NCBI RefSeq assembly: GCF_900114875.1
Contig: NZ_FPKW01000001.1
Coordinates: 62,001-126,000, forward strand
DNA length: 64,000 bases
DNA from: Chryseobacterium limigenitum
Lineage (GTDB): Bacteria; Bacteroidota; Bacteroidia; Flavobacteriales; Weeksellaceae
Reading direction: 5' to 3'
The notes beneath the pieces are model-generated. The model saw only the letters and a list, made by a program, of their open reading frames with translations. It was not told the origin of the DNA and searched no databases. Positions 1-7,774 of the stretch are shown piece by piece (the first letter of the stretch is position 1; the number at the start of each line of letters is the position of its first letter). The position numbers and the translations under genes were made by a program.

Positions 1-531
1 AACGATTTTCATTCCTAATTCCTCGAAACGCTCATGATTCGGTTCAATGAACTGAAATGCTCTAGAATCCACAGCATAGAAAGGATCCGGAAGATTTTTA
101 AATAAAAACTCCTGTTCACCTTCATCAGTTTTATGAATCGGCATTACTCCGAAAGAATAAGATTTTCTTTTGCAGATATTACCCAACTCCCAATGAATAC
201 TCGCCAATTGGAATGAATGACAAATCAGGAACATATATTTTTTATCATCATTATATTTATTATGATGATAAACGGTATCAAGAAATTCTGCAAATTTATC
301 TTCCCATTCAAGACCTTCTCTGTGAGGATCTCCGGGACCTCCTGATGAAATGAAAATATCAAAATCTTCAATATTTGGCATTTCATTTTTATGTCTTACA
401 TCAAAAGTTTTGATGATAACATTTTCTTCAGAATTTTTTTTGAATGCTTCCGAAATCTCTCGTATATTTTTAAAGCCTTGATTTGCCTGATTGTTATTCA
501 TGTCCAGCAAAGCGATTCTAATATCCTTCAT
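1..531 (-). CDS. Class I glutamine amidotransferase (partial, runs off the left edge)
   Basis: The minus strand is open from an ATG at 529-531 through base 1, giving 177 residues with no stop. The fold is a class I (triad) glutamine amidotransferase: an early SSGGPGDP loop (residues 62-69) and a nucleophile elbow ICHSFQLA that places the catalytic Cys at residue 104. The His-Glu pair of the triad should lie beyond the window. Such domains hydrolyse glutamine and pass ammonia to a partner. No synthetase domain is fused in the visible part, so the acceptor enzyme is probably encoded next door. It lies 35 bp downstream of the YbdK-type ligase on the same strand and is likely the last visible gene of that operon. 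A role in amidating the product of the neighbouring ligases is inference. Confidence 0.85.
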   Translation of the reverse strand, partial: MKDIRIALLDMNNNQANQGFKNIREISEAFKKNSEENVIIKTFDVRHKNEMPNIEDFDIFISSGGPGDPHREGLEWEDKFAEFLDTVYHHNKYNDDKKYMFLICHSFQLASIHWELGNICKRKSYSFGVMPIHKTDEGEQEFLFKNLPDPFYAVDSRAFQFIEPNHERFEELGMKIV

Positions 532-566
532 ACTACTTCATATTTTTTACAAAGTTATCAAAAATA

Positions 567-1685
567 TTATGAAACAGTTTGTCCATGTGTTATGCCATAC
601 TCTGTTTCTGAGATCATATAATCAACAACTTTGGTAAGATCGCCCGTTTCCTCGTAGACTTTAAGCTGTCTGTCGGCACCTGTTCCGTTTTCAAGAATTG
701 TCCATGCATATTCAACTTCTTTTCTGCATCCTAATTCGTCCACAACATCATCGATGAACTCAAGCAATTCTTTTAATAAATCAGGATAAGGTACAGATTC
801 TTCTTTACCAAAATCAATTAAATGTGAATGTATTCCGTCTCTGGAAGCTCTCCATTTATTTTCATTTAATAATAATCTTCTATAACTTCTGAAACTTAAA
901 TTCTGCTGATGTAATTTGTATATTTTAGCCACTAAACTTTGCATAATAGCGGCAAGACAAACCGTTTCTTCAATTCTTAAAGGCATGTCGCAGATTCTGA
1001 ATTCAATCGTTGGATAGAACGGATGAACACGCAGATCCCACCAGATTTTCTTAGCATTATCAATTGTTCCTGTTTTAACCAAAAGATCAACATAGCTGTC
1101 AAATTCTGCCAGAGAATTGAAATAACTGGGAATTCCTGTTCTTGGAAATTTAACGAAAATTTCCTGTCTGTAAGATCTGAATCCTGTATTTCTGCCGATC
1201 CAAAACGGTGAATTAACAGACAGCGCATAAACGTGAGGAAGGAAATAGCGCATCACATTCTGGATTCTCACGCCTTCTTCACGATTTGGAATTCCAATAT
1301 GAACGTGCAGTCCGAAAATAAGATTTCCGCGGGCAACATCACCCATATCGTCTACAATTTTGTTGTAACGTTCCCCATTTGTAATGGTATTGTGTTCCCA
1401 GTTTGAAAAAGGGTGAGTTCCGCCTCCTGAAACGCGAAGTCCCTGTTCGTGAGCTGTATTGATTAGGTGTCTTCTTAAATTTGTAAGCTCAGCCTGTGCT
1501 TCCTGAATGTTCTGGCAGATACCCGTTTCCATTTCAATCATGGATTCGTGCATTTCATGCTTTAAGTTTTCACTTAAAACAGCTTTTCCGCCTTCAATAA
1601 TTTTCGAAACATGAGAAACCAAATCACGGCTCTCAACATCTATAATTTGATATTCTTCTTCGATACCAATCGTAAATTGATGCAT
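567..1685 (-). CDS. Carboxylate-amine ligase, YbdK/GCS2 family
   Basis: A 372-residue cytoplasmic protein of the glutamate-cysteine ligase 2 (YbdK) family, which joins a carboxylate to an amine using ATP through an acyl-phosphate. The N-terminal metal/ATP motif GIEEEYQIID is at residues 7-16, GGGTHPF at 87-93, the metal-binding GLHVHIG at 125-131, an IEFRICD strand near 227-233 and the C-terminal ENKWRASRDG at 275-284. Length matches E. coli YbdK (about 370). YbdK has only weak glutamate-cysteine ligase activity in vitro, so the substrate cannot be read from sequence. It starts 29 bp after an ATP-grasp gene and is followed by a glutamine amidotransferase, so it sits in a ligase cluster rather than a glutathione operon: no GshB-like partner is evident by motif, although one of the ATP-grasp enzymes could play that part. 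Confidence 0.9.
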   Translation of the reverse strand: MHQFTIGIEEEYQIIDVESRDLVSHVSKIIEGGKAVLSENLKHEMHESMIEMETGICQNIQEAQAELTNLRRHLINTAHEQGLRVSGGGTHPFSNWEHNTITNGERYNKIVDDMGDVARGNLIFGLHVHIGIPNREEGVRIQNVMRYFLPHVYALSVNSPFWIGRNTGFRSYRQEIFVKFPRTGIPSYFNSLAEFDSYVDLLVKTGTIDNAKKIWWDLRVHPFYPTIEFRICDMPLRIEETVCLAAIMQSLVAKIYKLHQQNLSFRSYRRLLLNENKWRASRDGIHSHLIDFGKEESVPYPDLLKELLEFIDDVVDELGCRKEVEYAWTILENGTGADRQLKVYEETGDLTKVVDYMISETEYGITHGQTVS

Positions 1686-1714
1686 TCTTTTTCGGTGTTT
1701 TTTTGATTTTAGTT

Positions 1715-2668
1715 TTATTTAACTGAGTCTTTCACGAAAGTTCCCCAAGAAATGTTTGGTTTTCCGGGAACATATTCTTTTGCTTTTTCAATTGCTAATT
1801 TAGCAGAGTGTTCTACGATCCACGCGAAGTTTTCTTCACCTACAGAATTTCTGTCTGCATCAGGAGCTGGATTACAGAAGTCGATTGCGTAAGGAATTCC
1901 GTCTCTGATGGCAAATTCTACCGTATTGAAATCATATCCTAAAGCTTCATTCATTTTAATCGTATAATCATGAATAACCTTTAATAATTTTTTTAATTCT
2001 TCACCTTCCGTCTGATGTGTTGTTGCATATCTCAAATGGTGCGGATTTCTTGGTTCGTAAGGCATAATATGAACATATTTCTTGCCTAAACAATATACTC
2101 TGTAATAATCTTCGAAGACGATTTCTTCCTGAACCATCATTACCAACTGCTCGGTTTCTCCTAATTTATTCCAAAGATCCTCAGGGCTTTCTACTCTGTA
2201 AACGCTTTTCCAGCCACCACCGTCATGAGGTTTCATGTAAGCAGGGAAGCCTACATAATCGAAAATATACTCCCAATCGTGAGGGAATTTCAGGTTTCTG
2301 AAAGATGTTTCTGTAGTATCTGTAGGTCTTTCATGCGAAGGAAGTAAAACTGTTTTCGGCAGAGGGATTCCCAGTTTAGACATCAATGCATTATTGAAAA
2401 ACTTCTCGTCTGCACTCCACCAAAAAGGGTTGTTGATAACGTAAGTCCCGTTCAATGCTGCATTTTTAAGATAAGCTCTGTAGAAGGGAACATCCTGCGA
2501 AATTCTGTCTATAATCACTGCATATCCGTAATCTGCGCCTTGCTCTAATTTGTCAATGCTCACTGCTTCTGCAATAATTTCTCCACCTCCTAATTCATTT
2601 ACCTTGTCTATAAATGCCCAAGGAAATGTATCTTCCATCCCGAATAGAATTCCAACTTTTTTTGCCAT
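1715..2668 (-). CDS. ATP-grasp ligase (RimK/GshB-like size)
   Basis: A 317-residue ATP-grasp enzyme. The preATP-grasp domain covers about residues 1-100. The ATP-binding Lys is K146 in MKPHDGGGW, whose glycine-rich loop closes over the nucleotide. Adenine-side acidic residues follow at E181-E182, and the metal-binding strand reads VEFAIRDGIPYAIDFCNPAPD (residues 250-270, key D263 and N266). ATP-grasp enzymes form an amide, peptide or thioester bond via an acyl-phosphate. No B12, biotin or carbamoyl-phosphate motif is present, so the acceptor is unknown. It lies 52 bp after an esterase gene and 29 bp before the YbdK-type ligase, so these are probably co-transcribed. This protein and the second ATP-grasp in the cluster have different loops and lengths, so they are not recent duplicates. 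Confidence 0.88.
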   Translation of the reverse strand: MAKKVGILFGMEDTFPWAFIDKVNELGGGEIIAEAVSIDKLEQGADYGYAVIIDRISQDVPFYRAYLKNAALNGTYVINNPFWWSADEKFFNNALMSKLGIPLPKTVLLPSHERPTDTTETSFRNLKFPHDWEYIFDYVGFPAYMKPHDGGGWKSVYRVESPEDLWNKLGETEQLVMMVQEEIVFEDYYRVYCLGKKYVHIMPYEPRNPHHLRYATTHQTEGEELKKLLKVIHDYTIKMNEALGYDFNTVEFAIRDGIPYAIDFCNPAPDADRNSVGEENFAWIVEHSAKLAIEKAKEYVPGKPNISWGTFVKDSVK

Positions 2669-2720
2669 AATTGTTGTTTTTTTAATGTTTTATATTAATA
2701 TTAGATTGTATTTTAAAAAT

Positions 2721-3434
2721 TTATGAAAAAAATGCTCCTATAAATGTTGGGAAAACCAATCGCCAAAGTGGCCAGTCGTGGTTGATCCATTTTCTTTCGT
2801 CGTACCAGAAGTCAATTCCTTTTGCTCTTAAAATATCTGCCATTTCTAAGTTTTTATCCTTGCAGATATCCTGATCTGAGGTGCTTAAAACAATGTGCAT
2901 ATGTTTGTATTTCCAGGCTTCGTCGTTTTTCACGAACTCTCTCGGGCAGTTGAAATAGACCAGTTCATCAGAATATCCGTCCATAAAGTTTCGAATGCTG
3001 AATGCTCCCGAAAGGCAGAATAAATGCGAAACCACATCAGGAAACCTGAATGCAAAATTGGCAGCATGATATCCCCCGAAACTCGCGCCTGCAACCGCTA
3101 CACGATGCGTATTATGAAGTTTTTGAATATAAGGCACAAATTCCTGAATCAGGAACTGTACATACAGCTCATAATTTTTAATCCTTTGTTGTGGAGATAT
3201 CTTTTCATCATAGAAGCTCCAGCCATCGATGGTCTGAATATTATAAAGTTTTACTTTTCCCTGTTCAACAAACCAATTGATGCTTCCGTTAAGATGAAAA
3301 TCATAGTTTTGGGTATATTGCCCCTGTGAAGTCGGAAACATAATGATGGGATGACCATAATGTCCGGTAACCTCTACTTTAAGGCTTGTTCCTAATATGT
3401 TTGAATAGTAATCAGTATGTTCTATCTGCGGCAT
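2721..3434 (-). CDS. Esterase D-like alpha/beta hydrolase
   Basis: A 237-residue alpha/beta hydrolase of the esterase D/putative esterase family. The nucleophile elbow is GASFGG (residues 116-121, Ser118). The acid is probably one of the aspartates in STSDQDICKD (184-193), and the catalytic His is H219 in WINHDW. No signal peptide is seen, so it should be cytoplasmic. It follows the second ATP-grasp gene across a 232-bp AT-rich gap and precedes the RimK-sized ATP-grasp by 52 bp, so it may be first in a four-gene transcript. In this setting it may cleave an ester, thioester or activated acyl intermediate of the ligase pathway; that is inference. It is shorter than the family member at 6441-7565 and lacks that protein's N-terminal domain. 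Confidence 0.85.
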   Translation of the reverse strand: MPQIEHTDYYSNILGTSLKVEVTGHYGHPIIMFPTSQGQYTQNYDFHLNGSINWFVEQGKVKLYNIQTIDGWSFYDEKISPQQRIKNYELYVQFLIQEFVPYIQKLHNTHRVAVAGASFGGYHAANFAFRFPDVVSHLFCLSGAFSIRNFMDGYSDELVYFNCPREFVKNDEAWKYKHMHIVLSTSDQDICKDKNLEMADILRAKGIDFWYDERKWINHDWPLWRLVFPTFIGAFFS

Positions 3435-3666
3435 TCTTTTTCTTGTTTGGGTTTTAATATTTTATTTAATTAACATCTTAAATTATATGAATTTCATAAA
3501 TTCTATTCCTCCAAGTTGGTCATCTTTTAGGATATCAAGAACAATTGTTCCTAATTTGGGAAGATCAAAACAATATTTTTTTTATTTTAAACTTGATTTT
3601 TTTTGAATATTTATTTTTATAAGATCAATAACTTTTTGGATATTAATACTTTTGTTTATCAGTTAT

Positions 3667-4878
3667 TTATGAGCTTGGTTTGCTTTTTGGAGGAAGGATA
3701 TTCAGTAACTCTGCATGAATTTTTTTCGCTGCATGATCCAGCCTTTCCTGTACGATGGTAGCATCGTTTGATTTGTACACAATTCCAACATGGTAGTCTA
3801 TCGGTAAGAATTTTACGACTTCTTCACATTCGAATTCATTATAATCAGGCTCCTTGTCTTTAATTAAGGCAACAATTAATCCTGAATAATATCCTGTAGG
3901 TTTAGAAACCTCATATTTTTTACCTTTCAGAAGAGCATCTTCAATTTTTGCCCATTCTCTCCAGATATTGATATTGCTTGAAGCTTCTACTAAATCAGGA
4001 ATATGCGCGCCTCCAACTCTTGATGAAGTCTCAAGGAAATAATATTTACCATCATCTTTACTTCGGATAAATTCTGTGTGAGTAGCACCATAGATCAATC
4101 CAAAACTGGACAAAACTTTTGCATTTACCTCATCTAAGGCTTTAAATTCATCAGAATATCTTCCTAATGTTTTTGTTCTGAAAACACCGCCTTCATGAGA
4201 AACCTCCATTGGCGGAGCAAGGTATTTTGAAGCGGAAGTGAATACGATTTCTTTATTAAATGTTAAACTGTCAACGTGATAAACATCTCCGGGTTTAAAA
4301 CTTTCCAATAAAAATAAATGACGCTCTTCTCCAAGTTCGTTTAAAGCTTCCCAAAGTTGCTCTCTATTTGTTATTTTTTTAATGCCTGATGCAGAAGCTT
4401 CCGAACGGGGTTTCAAAACCCACGGTCCCGGAACTTTGTCAACGAAGCGGTTAACCTCATCATTATTAAAAACTGCCGTAAACTCCGGCACATTGATCCC
4501 TGAATCTTTTGCCTTTTGTCTCATCGCCAATTTATCTCTGAAATAGCGATGCGTGGTCTGCCCCATTCCCGGAATACGGAAAGTCTCTCTGATGAGCGCA
4601 GCTTTTTCAACATCATAATCATCCAAAGCGATTACGGCGTCTACTTTTCTGGTCTGCATTAGGTGTGAAAATCCCTGAACAAGATGATCAAGATTCCAGA
4701 CAGACGGTTTCAGTTCAGGCATATAAAAAACCTCATCAATGGCTTCCCACGGCCAGTTTTTTTCCTTAAGATTTTCGGATGTCACCAAGATTATTTTATT
4801 ACCGAGCTTCTTCATTTCTTCCATGAAATCATAGCCCTTGTAATAGCACGAAATACATACTATTGTTTTCTCCTCCAT
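3667..4878 (-). CDS. ATP-grasp ligase (biotin carboxylase / CPSase-like subclass)
   Basis: A 403-residue ATP-grasp protein. A Rossmann-like preATP domain occupies about residues 1-105 and includes IALDDYDVEKAALI (83-96). The ATP lysine is K156 in WVLKPRSEASASGI, a serine/glycine-rich closing loop. Metal ligands are predicted at E269 (THTEF) and E283 with R287 in ETSSRVGG. This arrangement resembles L-amino-acid ligases and carbamoyl-phosphate-type ATP-grasp enzymes more than RimK. The C-terminal 100 residues form the lid-like extension common in L-amino-acid ligases. It lies 141 bp after the M17 peptidase and 232 bp before an esterase, so it may have its own promoter. An amino-acid or dipeptide ligase role fits the peptidase and the other ligases nearby, but the substrate is unproven. 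Confidence 0.85.
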   Translation of the reverse strand: MEEKTIVCISCYYKGYDFMEEMKKLGNKIILVTSENLKEKNWPWEAIDEVFYMPELKPSVWNLDHLVQGFSHLMQTRKVDAVIALDDYDVEKAALIRETFRIPGMGQTTHRYFRDKLAMRQKAKDSGINVPEFTAVFNNDEVNRFVDKVPGPWVLKPRSEASASGIKKITNREQLWEALNELGEERHLFLLESFKPGDVYHVDSLTFNKEIVFTSASKYLAPPMEVSHEGGVFRTKTLGRYSDEFKALDEVNAKVLSSFGLIYGATHTEFIRSKDDGKYYFLETSSRVGGAHIPDLVEASSNINIWREWAKIEDALLKGKKYEVSKPTGYYSGLIVALIKDKEPDYNEFECEEVVKFLPIDYHVGIVYKSNDATIVQERLDHAAKKIHAELLNILPPKSKPSS

Positions 4879-5019
4879 ATAATGTTTTTTTAATTTTGAT
4901 GAATATTCAAAAAAGAAAGCGATTTTTTATTGATTAATTAATGCTTAAAACCGTCTATCAGTATGTATTTGAAAATTCTTATATCAATTATACAGAGAAT
5001 TTTTGTAATAAACTAATTT

Positions 5020-6435
5020 TTAGTGATAATTTTCGATTAAATCGGCCAATAATTGCACTCCAAAGCCTGTTGCAGCTTTTTCTTTGGCATATCCAACGTT
5101 TCCGAAAGCGACTCCGGCAATGTCTAAATGTGCCCATTTTGGGTGGTTTTCAATGAATTGTTCCAAAAACTTTGCAGCAATGATACAATCTCCGATAGGT
5201 TTCATAGAAATGTTCTTCATATCTGCCACATCAGACTGAATATCGTCTTTCCAGATATCCCATAAAGGAAGATTCCATAGTCTTTGATTGGTTTTATCGC
5301 CTGTTTTTATCAAAAGATTTTTCAATTCTTCATTATTTGAAAACATTGCTCCACAAGTATCACCGAACATTCTTACAGAGCTTCCCGTTAATGTTGCCAG
5401 GTCGATCATAAGGTCAGTTTTATAGTTTTTGGCCATGTAAGACAGTCCGTCTGCAAGGATCATCCTACCTTCTGCATCGGTGTTCAGAACTTCGATTGTT
5501 TTTCCGTTGTAGGCTGTAATTACATCACTTGGTAAGAATGCATTTTCAGAAATTGCGTTATCTGTGATTGGTAAAATGGCAACAATATTTACAGGAAGTT
5601 CCATTTCTGCAGCGTAAATTAAAGTTCCCAAAACTGCCGTTGCACCACCCATATCAGACTTCATATAGTGCATATTGTCTGGATTTTTCAAAGAAATTCC
5701 GCCTGTGTCAAACAATACACATTTTCCTACCAGACCAATTGTTTTAGCATTTTTGGCTGTTGTTTTATATTCTAAAATTGTAAAAGCAGCATCGTAAGCA
5801 CTCCCTTGATTTACGGATAGGTAAGCTCCCAAACCAAGCTCTTCACATTTTTTTCTATTGAAAACTGTGTATTTTAACTCATGTTTTTTTGCTAAATTTT
5901 TAAGATATAAATTAAAGATATCTGGGTTTTTAAGATTGGCGGGTTTATTTAGCCAATCCTGACAGGCAATTTGCCCGTTACACAAAGCTTCGGCCCTTGC
6001 ACTTATTGAATCTAATTTTTTCTGACTTGCATTTTCAAAATGAATTTCAAATTTTGCATTCCAAAAAGGATGGCTTTTTTCGAAAGGGTAGTTGTAAGTT
6101 CCGATCAACAGGCCTTTTGCAAATTCTTCAAACTGTTTTTCATTAAGAAAATCAGCCAAAACCAGTGTAGGAACTGCCTGAAGATTTTTTTTCTGAGTTT
6201 GAGAAAATTTATTGGCAACCTGTTGAACTTCGAAATTCTGAAGACTTGATTTTCCAAGACCGATAAAATAAGTAATGCCTTCTTCGTGGGCGTTTACAAA
6301 GATTTCGTTCTTCTTTCCCGTAAAAAAAGATGAAATGTTTTTATTGAAATTTTTTCCTGTTTTTCCCCATTCTTCTTCTGTGAATAGTTGGAAAACCTGA
6401 GTATATGTTCTGTTTTTTTTATTAATTAGTTTCAT
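5020..6435 (-). CDS. Leucyl aminopeptidase family protein (M17)
   Basis: A 471-residue cytosolic M17 metallo-aminopeptidase. All dinuclear-metal ligands known for E. coli PepA are present with a constant offset of 32: K238, D243, D261, D320 and E322. The catalytic K250 and the bicarbonate-binding R324 are also present. The signature NTDAEGRMILADG lies at 318-330. The first loop reads GKCVLFDTGG instead of the usual GKGxxFDSGG, a mild change near the metals. The family removes N-terminal residues from peptides, and some members hydrolyse Cys-Gly or gamma-linked products. It begins 5 bp after the esterase upstream, so the two are an operon, and it precedes an ATP-grasp ligase. Trimming or recycling of the cluster's peptide product is possible but not shown. 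Confidence 0.92.
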   Translation of the reverse strand: MKLINKKNRTYTQVFQLFTEEEWGKTGKNFNKNISSFFTGKKNEIFVNAHEEGITYFIGLGKSSLQNFEVQQVANKFSQTQKKNLQAVPTLVLADFLNEKQFEEFAKGLLIGTYNYPFEKSHPFWNAKFEIHFENASQKKLDSISARAEALCNGQIACQDWLNKPANLKNPDIFNLYLKNLAKKHELKYTVFNRKKCEELGLGAYLSVNQGSAYDAAFTILEYKTTAKNAKTIGLVGKCVLFDTGGISLKNPDNMHYMKSDMGGATAVLGTLIYAAEMELPVNIVAILPITDNAISENAFLPSDVITAYNGKTIEVLNTDAEGRMILADGLSYMAKNYKTDLMIDLATLTGSSVRMFGDTCGAMFSNNEELKNLLIKTGDKTNQRLWNLPLWDIWKDDIQSDVADMKNISMKPIGDCIIAAKFLEQFIENHPKWAHLDIAGVAFGNVGYAKEKAATGFGVQLLADLIENYH

Positions 6436-6440
6436 AAATG

Positions 6441-7565
6441 TTAATTTTTAATACTTTTTTGTTGAGGCTTTACTTCTACAGGATTTTCCCTGTTATCATA
6501 GAACAGCCATTCGATAGCTCTAGGAAACTCCTGTGACCAGTAAAATTCGTTGTGAGTTCCTTCGGGATTAATATTTGTCCTGAATTCAAAATCAAATAGA
6601 TTTTTTTTCTCCCATCTTTTTAGATATTCTTCAAAGACATAGATTCTTTTAACCATTTTTGAACCTTCCTGAGCGCCACCGTATAAATAAATTTTTGTTT
6701 TAAAAGGCGTCCTGAAATTCATCATCGGGAAATTATTATTAGGTTCAACCCAAAGAGAAGGGGAGAAAATTAATAATTTAGAATAGACTTCAGGATAAAG
6801 GAAACCACTGTAAATACTGATTAAAGCGCCAAGCGAACTTCCTCCGATTCCTGTATTGTTTCTGTCTTTTTTGGTACGGTAATTTTCGTCAACGTAAGGC
6901 TTTAAAGTATCGGCGATAAAACGGATGTATTTTTTTCCCTCAGAACCGTTGGCTACATTATCATTATCGAAAATATATTCTTTAATTCTTTCTTCGCTTC
7001 CGTGTTCTATGGCGATTACGATCATATCTCCACGACCGTATTCTGCAAGAATTGAGAGCTTTTTATCAATTTCCCAGTTTCCGTATCCGCTTCCTTCATT
7101 GAAAAGATTTTGCGCATCCTGAAGGTATAAGACAGGGTAACTTTTCTCAGAAGTGTAATAATCATAAGGCAGCAAAGCCCAAACTTTACGATAACGCTCA
7201 AGTTGCGGGATGTAAAATTTTTCCGAAATAATTTCTACAATCGGGAAAAACTCTTTTTTGAACGGTCCCCAGTTAAGTCTCCATTTTTCAATAACATCGG
7301 ATGTTTTTCCTATCGATTTTTCGATTTTTCGGTTGGGAGTGATATTTCCATACTTGTCCAGTTCAACGTTTTCCCATCCGCCTTTCGTGAACTTGTATTC
7401 AACTACGGAAGGCAGAATCTGATCATCAATTTCGATGGAATACCTGTTCGGATCTAGTTGTTTAAGTTGATAGCTATAATCTTTAGGATTCCATTTATTG
7501 AAATTTCCTGTGATGTAAATAGGTCTATCATCACTTTCTTCAGTATAAAGTTCAAACTTCATCAT
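6441..7565 (-). CDS. Esterase with N-terminal CBM48-like (glycogen-binding) domain
   Basis: A 374-residue two-domain protein. Residues 14-90 look like an early-set (CBM48/AMPK-type) domain, with the hallmark YITGNFNKWNPKD at 17-29. Residues 105-360 form a putative esterase (Fes/EstD-like) with GGSSLG at 241-246, nucleophile Ser244, and a predicted catalytic His338 in EGTHNE. There is no signal peptide. In Fes-type enzymes the N-terminal set domain helps hold a large substrate; in CBM48 proteins it binds alpha-glucan. The gene is the first of the leftward cluster, 5 bp ahead of the M17 peptidase, and it diverges from glgB, whose N-terminus carries a nearly identical motif. Whether it belongs to glycogen metabolism or to the ligase cluster is open. 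Confidence 0.82.
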   Translation of the reverse strand: MMKFELYTEESDDRPIYITGNFNKWNPKDYSYQLKQLDPNRYSIEIDDQILPSVVEYKFTKGGWENVELDKYGNITPNRKIEKSIGKTSDVIEKWRLNWGPFKKEFFPIVEIISEKFYIPQLERYRKVWALLPYDYYTSEKSYPVLYLQDAQNLFNEGSGYGNWEIDKKLSILAEYGRGDMIVIAIEHGSEERIKEYIFDNDNVANGSEGKKYIRFIADTLKPYVDENYRTKKDRNNTGIGGSSLGALISIYSGFLYPEVYSKLLIFSPSLWVEPNNNFPMMNFRTPFKTKIYLYGGAQEGSKMVKRIYVFEEYLKRWEKKNLFDFEFRTNINPEGTHNEFYWSQEFPRAIEWLFYDNRENPVEVKPQQKSIKN

Positions 7566-7653
7566 GTGTGTAATAAATATTAACTGATAAATTTATAAAA
7601 AATCTTTTTATAGCAATCTTTTAAATTAATAAATAATACGATTTAAAAATTTA

Positions 7654-7661
7654 TATATTTG
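7654..7661 (+). promoter_or_regulatory. Putative -7 box for glgB
   Basis: TATATTTG matches the Bacteroidota -7 consensus TAnnTTTG, 113 bp before the glgB ATG in the divergent intergenic region. No clear TTG lies 17-23 bp further upstream, so support is partial. Confidence 0.35.
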
Positions 7662-7774
7662 GTACACAAGGGTGTGAAAAAGATTAACATAATAATTATT
7701 TCAACAATAATTAATGGTGTTTGTCGATATTTTTCGTAGTTTCAAGAAATATATATAAATTAATCAAAGTATTG

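Noticed and set aside
391..621. 76-residue plus-strand frame across the amidotransferase start and the YbdK end
   Set aside because: Overlaps two well-supported minus-strand genes and their 35-bp gap, with no family resemblance.
7721..7774. N-terminal extension of GlgB from a TTG
   Set aside because: The 18 extra residues are unlike the family, and the ATG at 7775 gives the normal start MNSVKTY.
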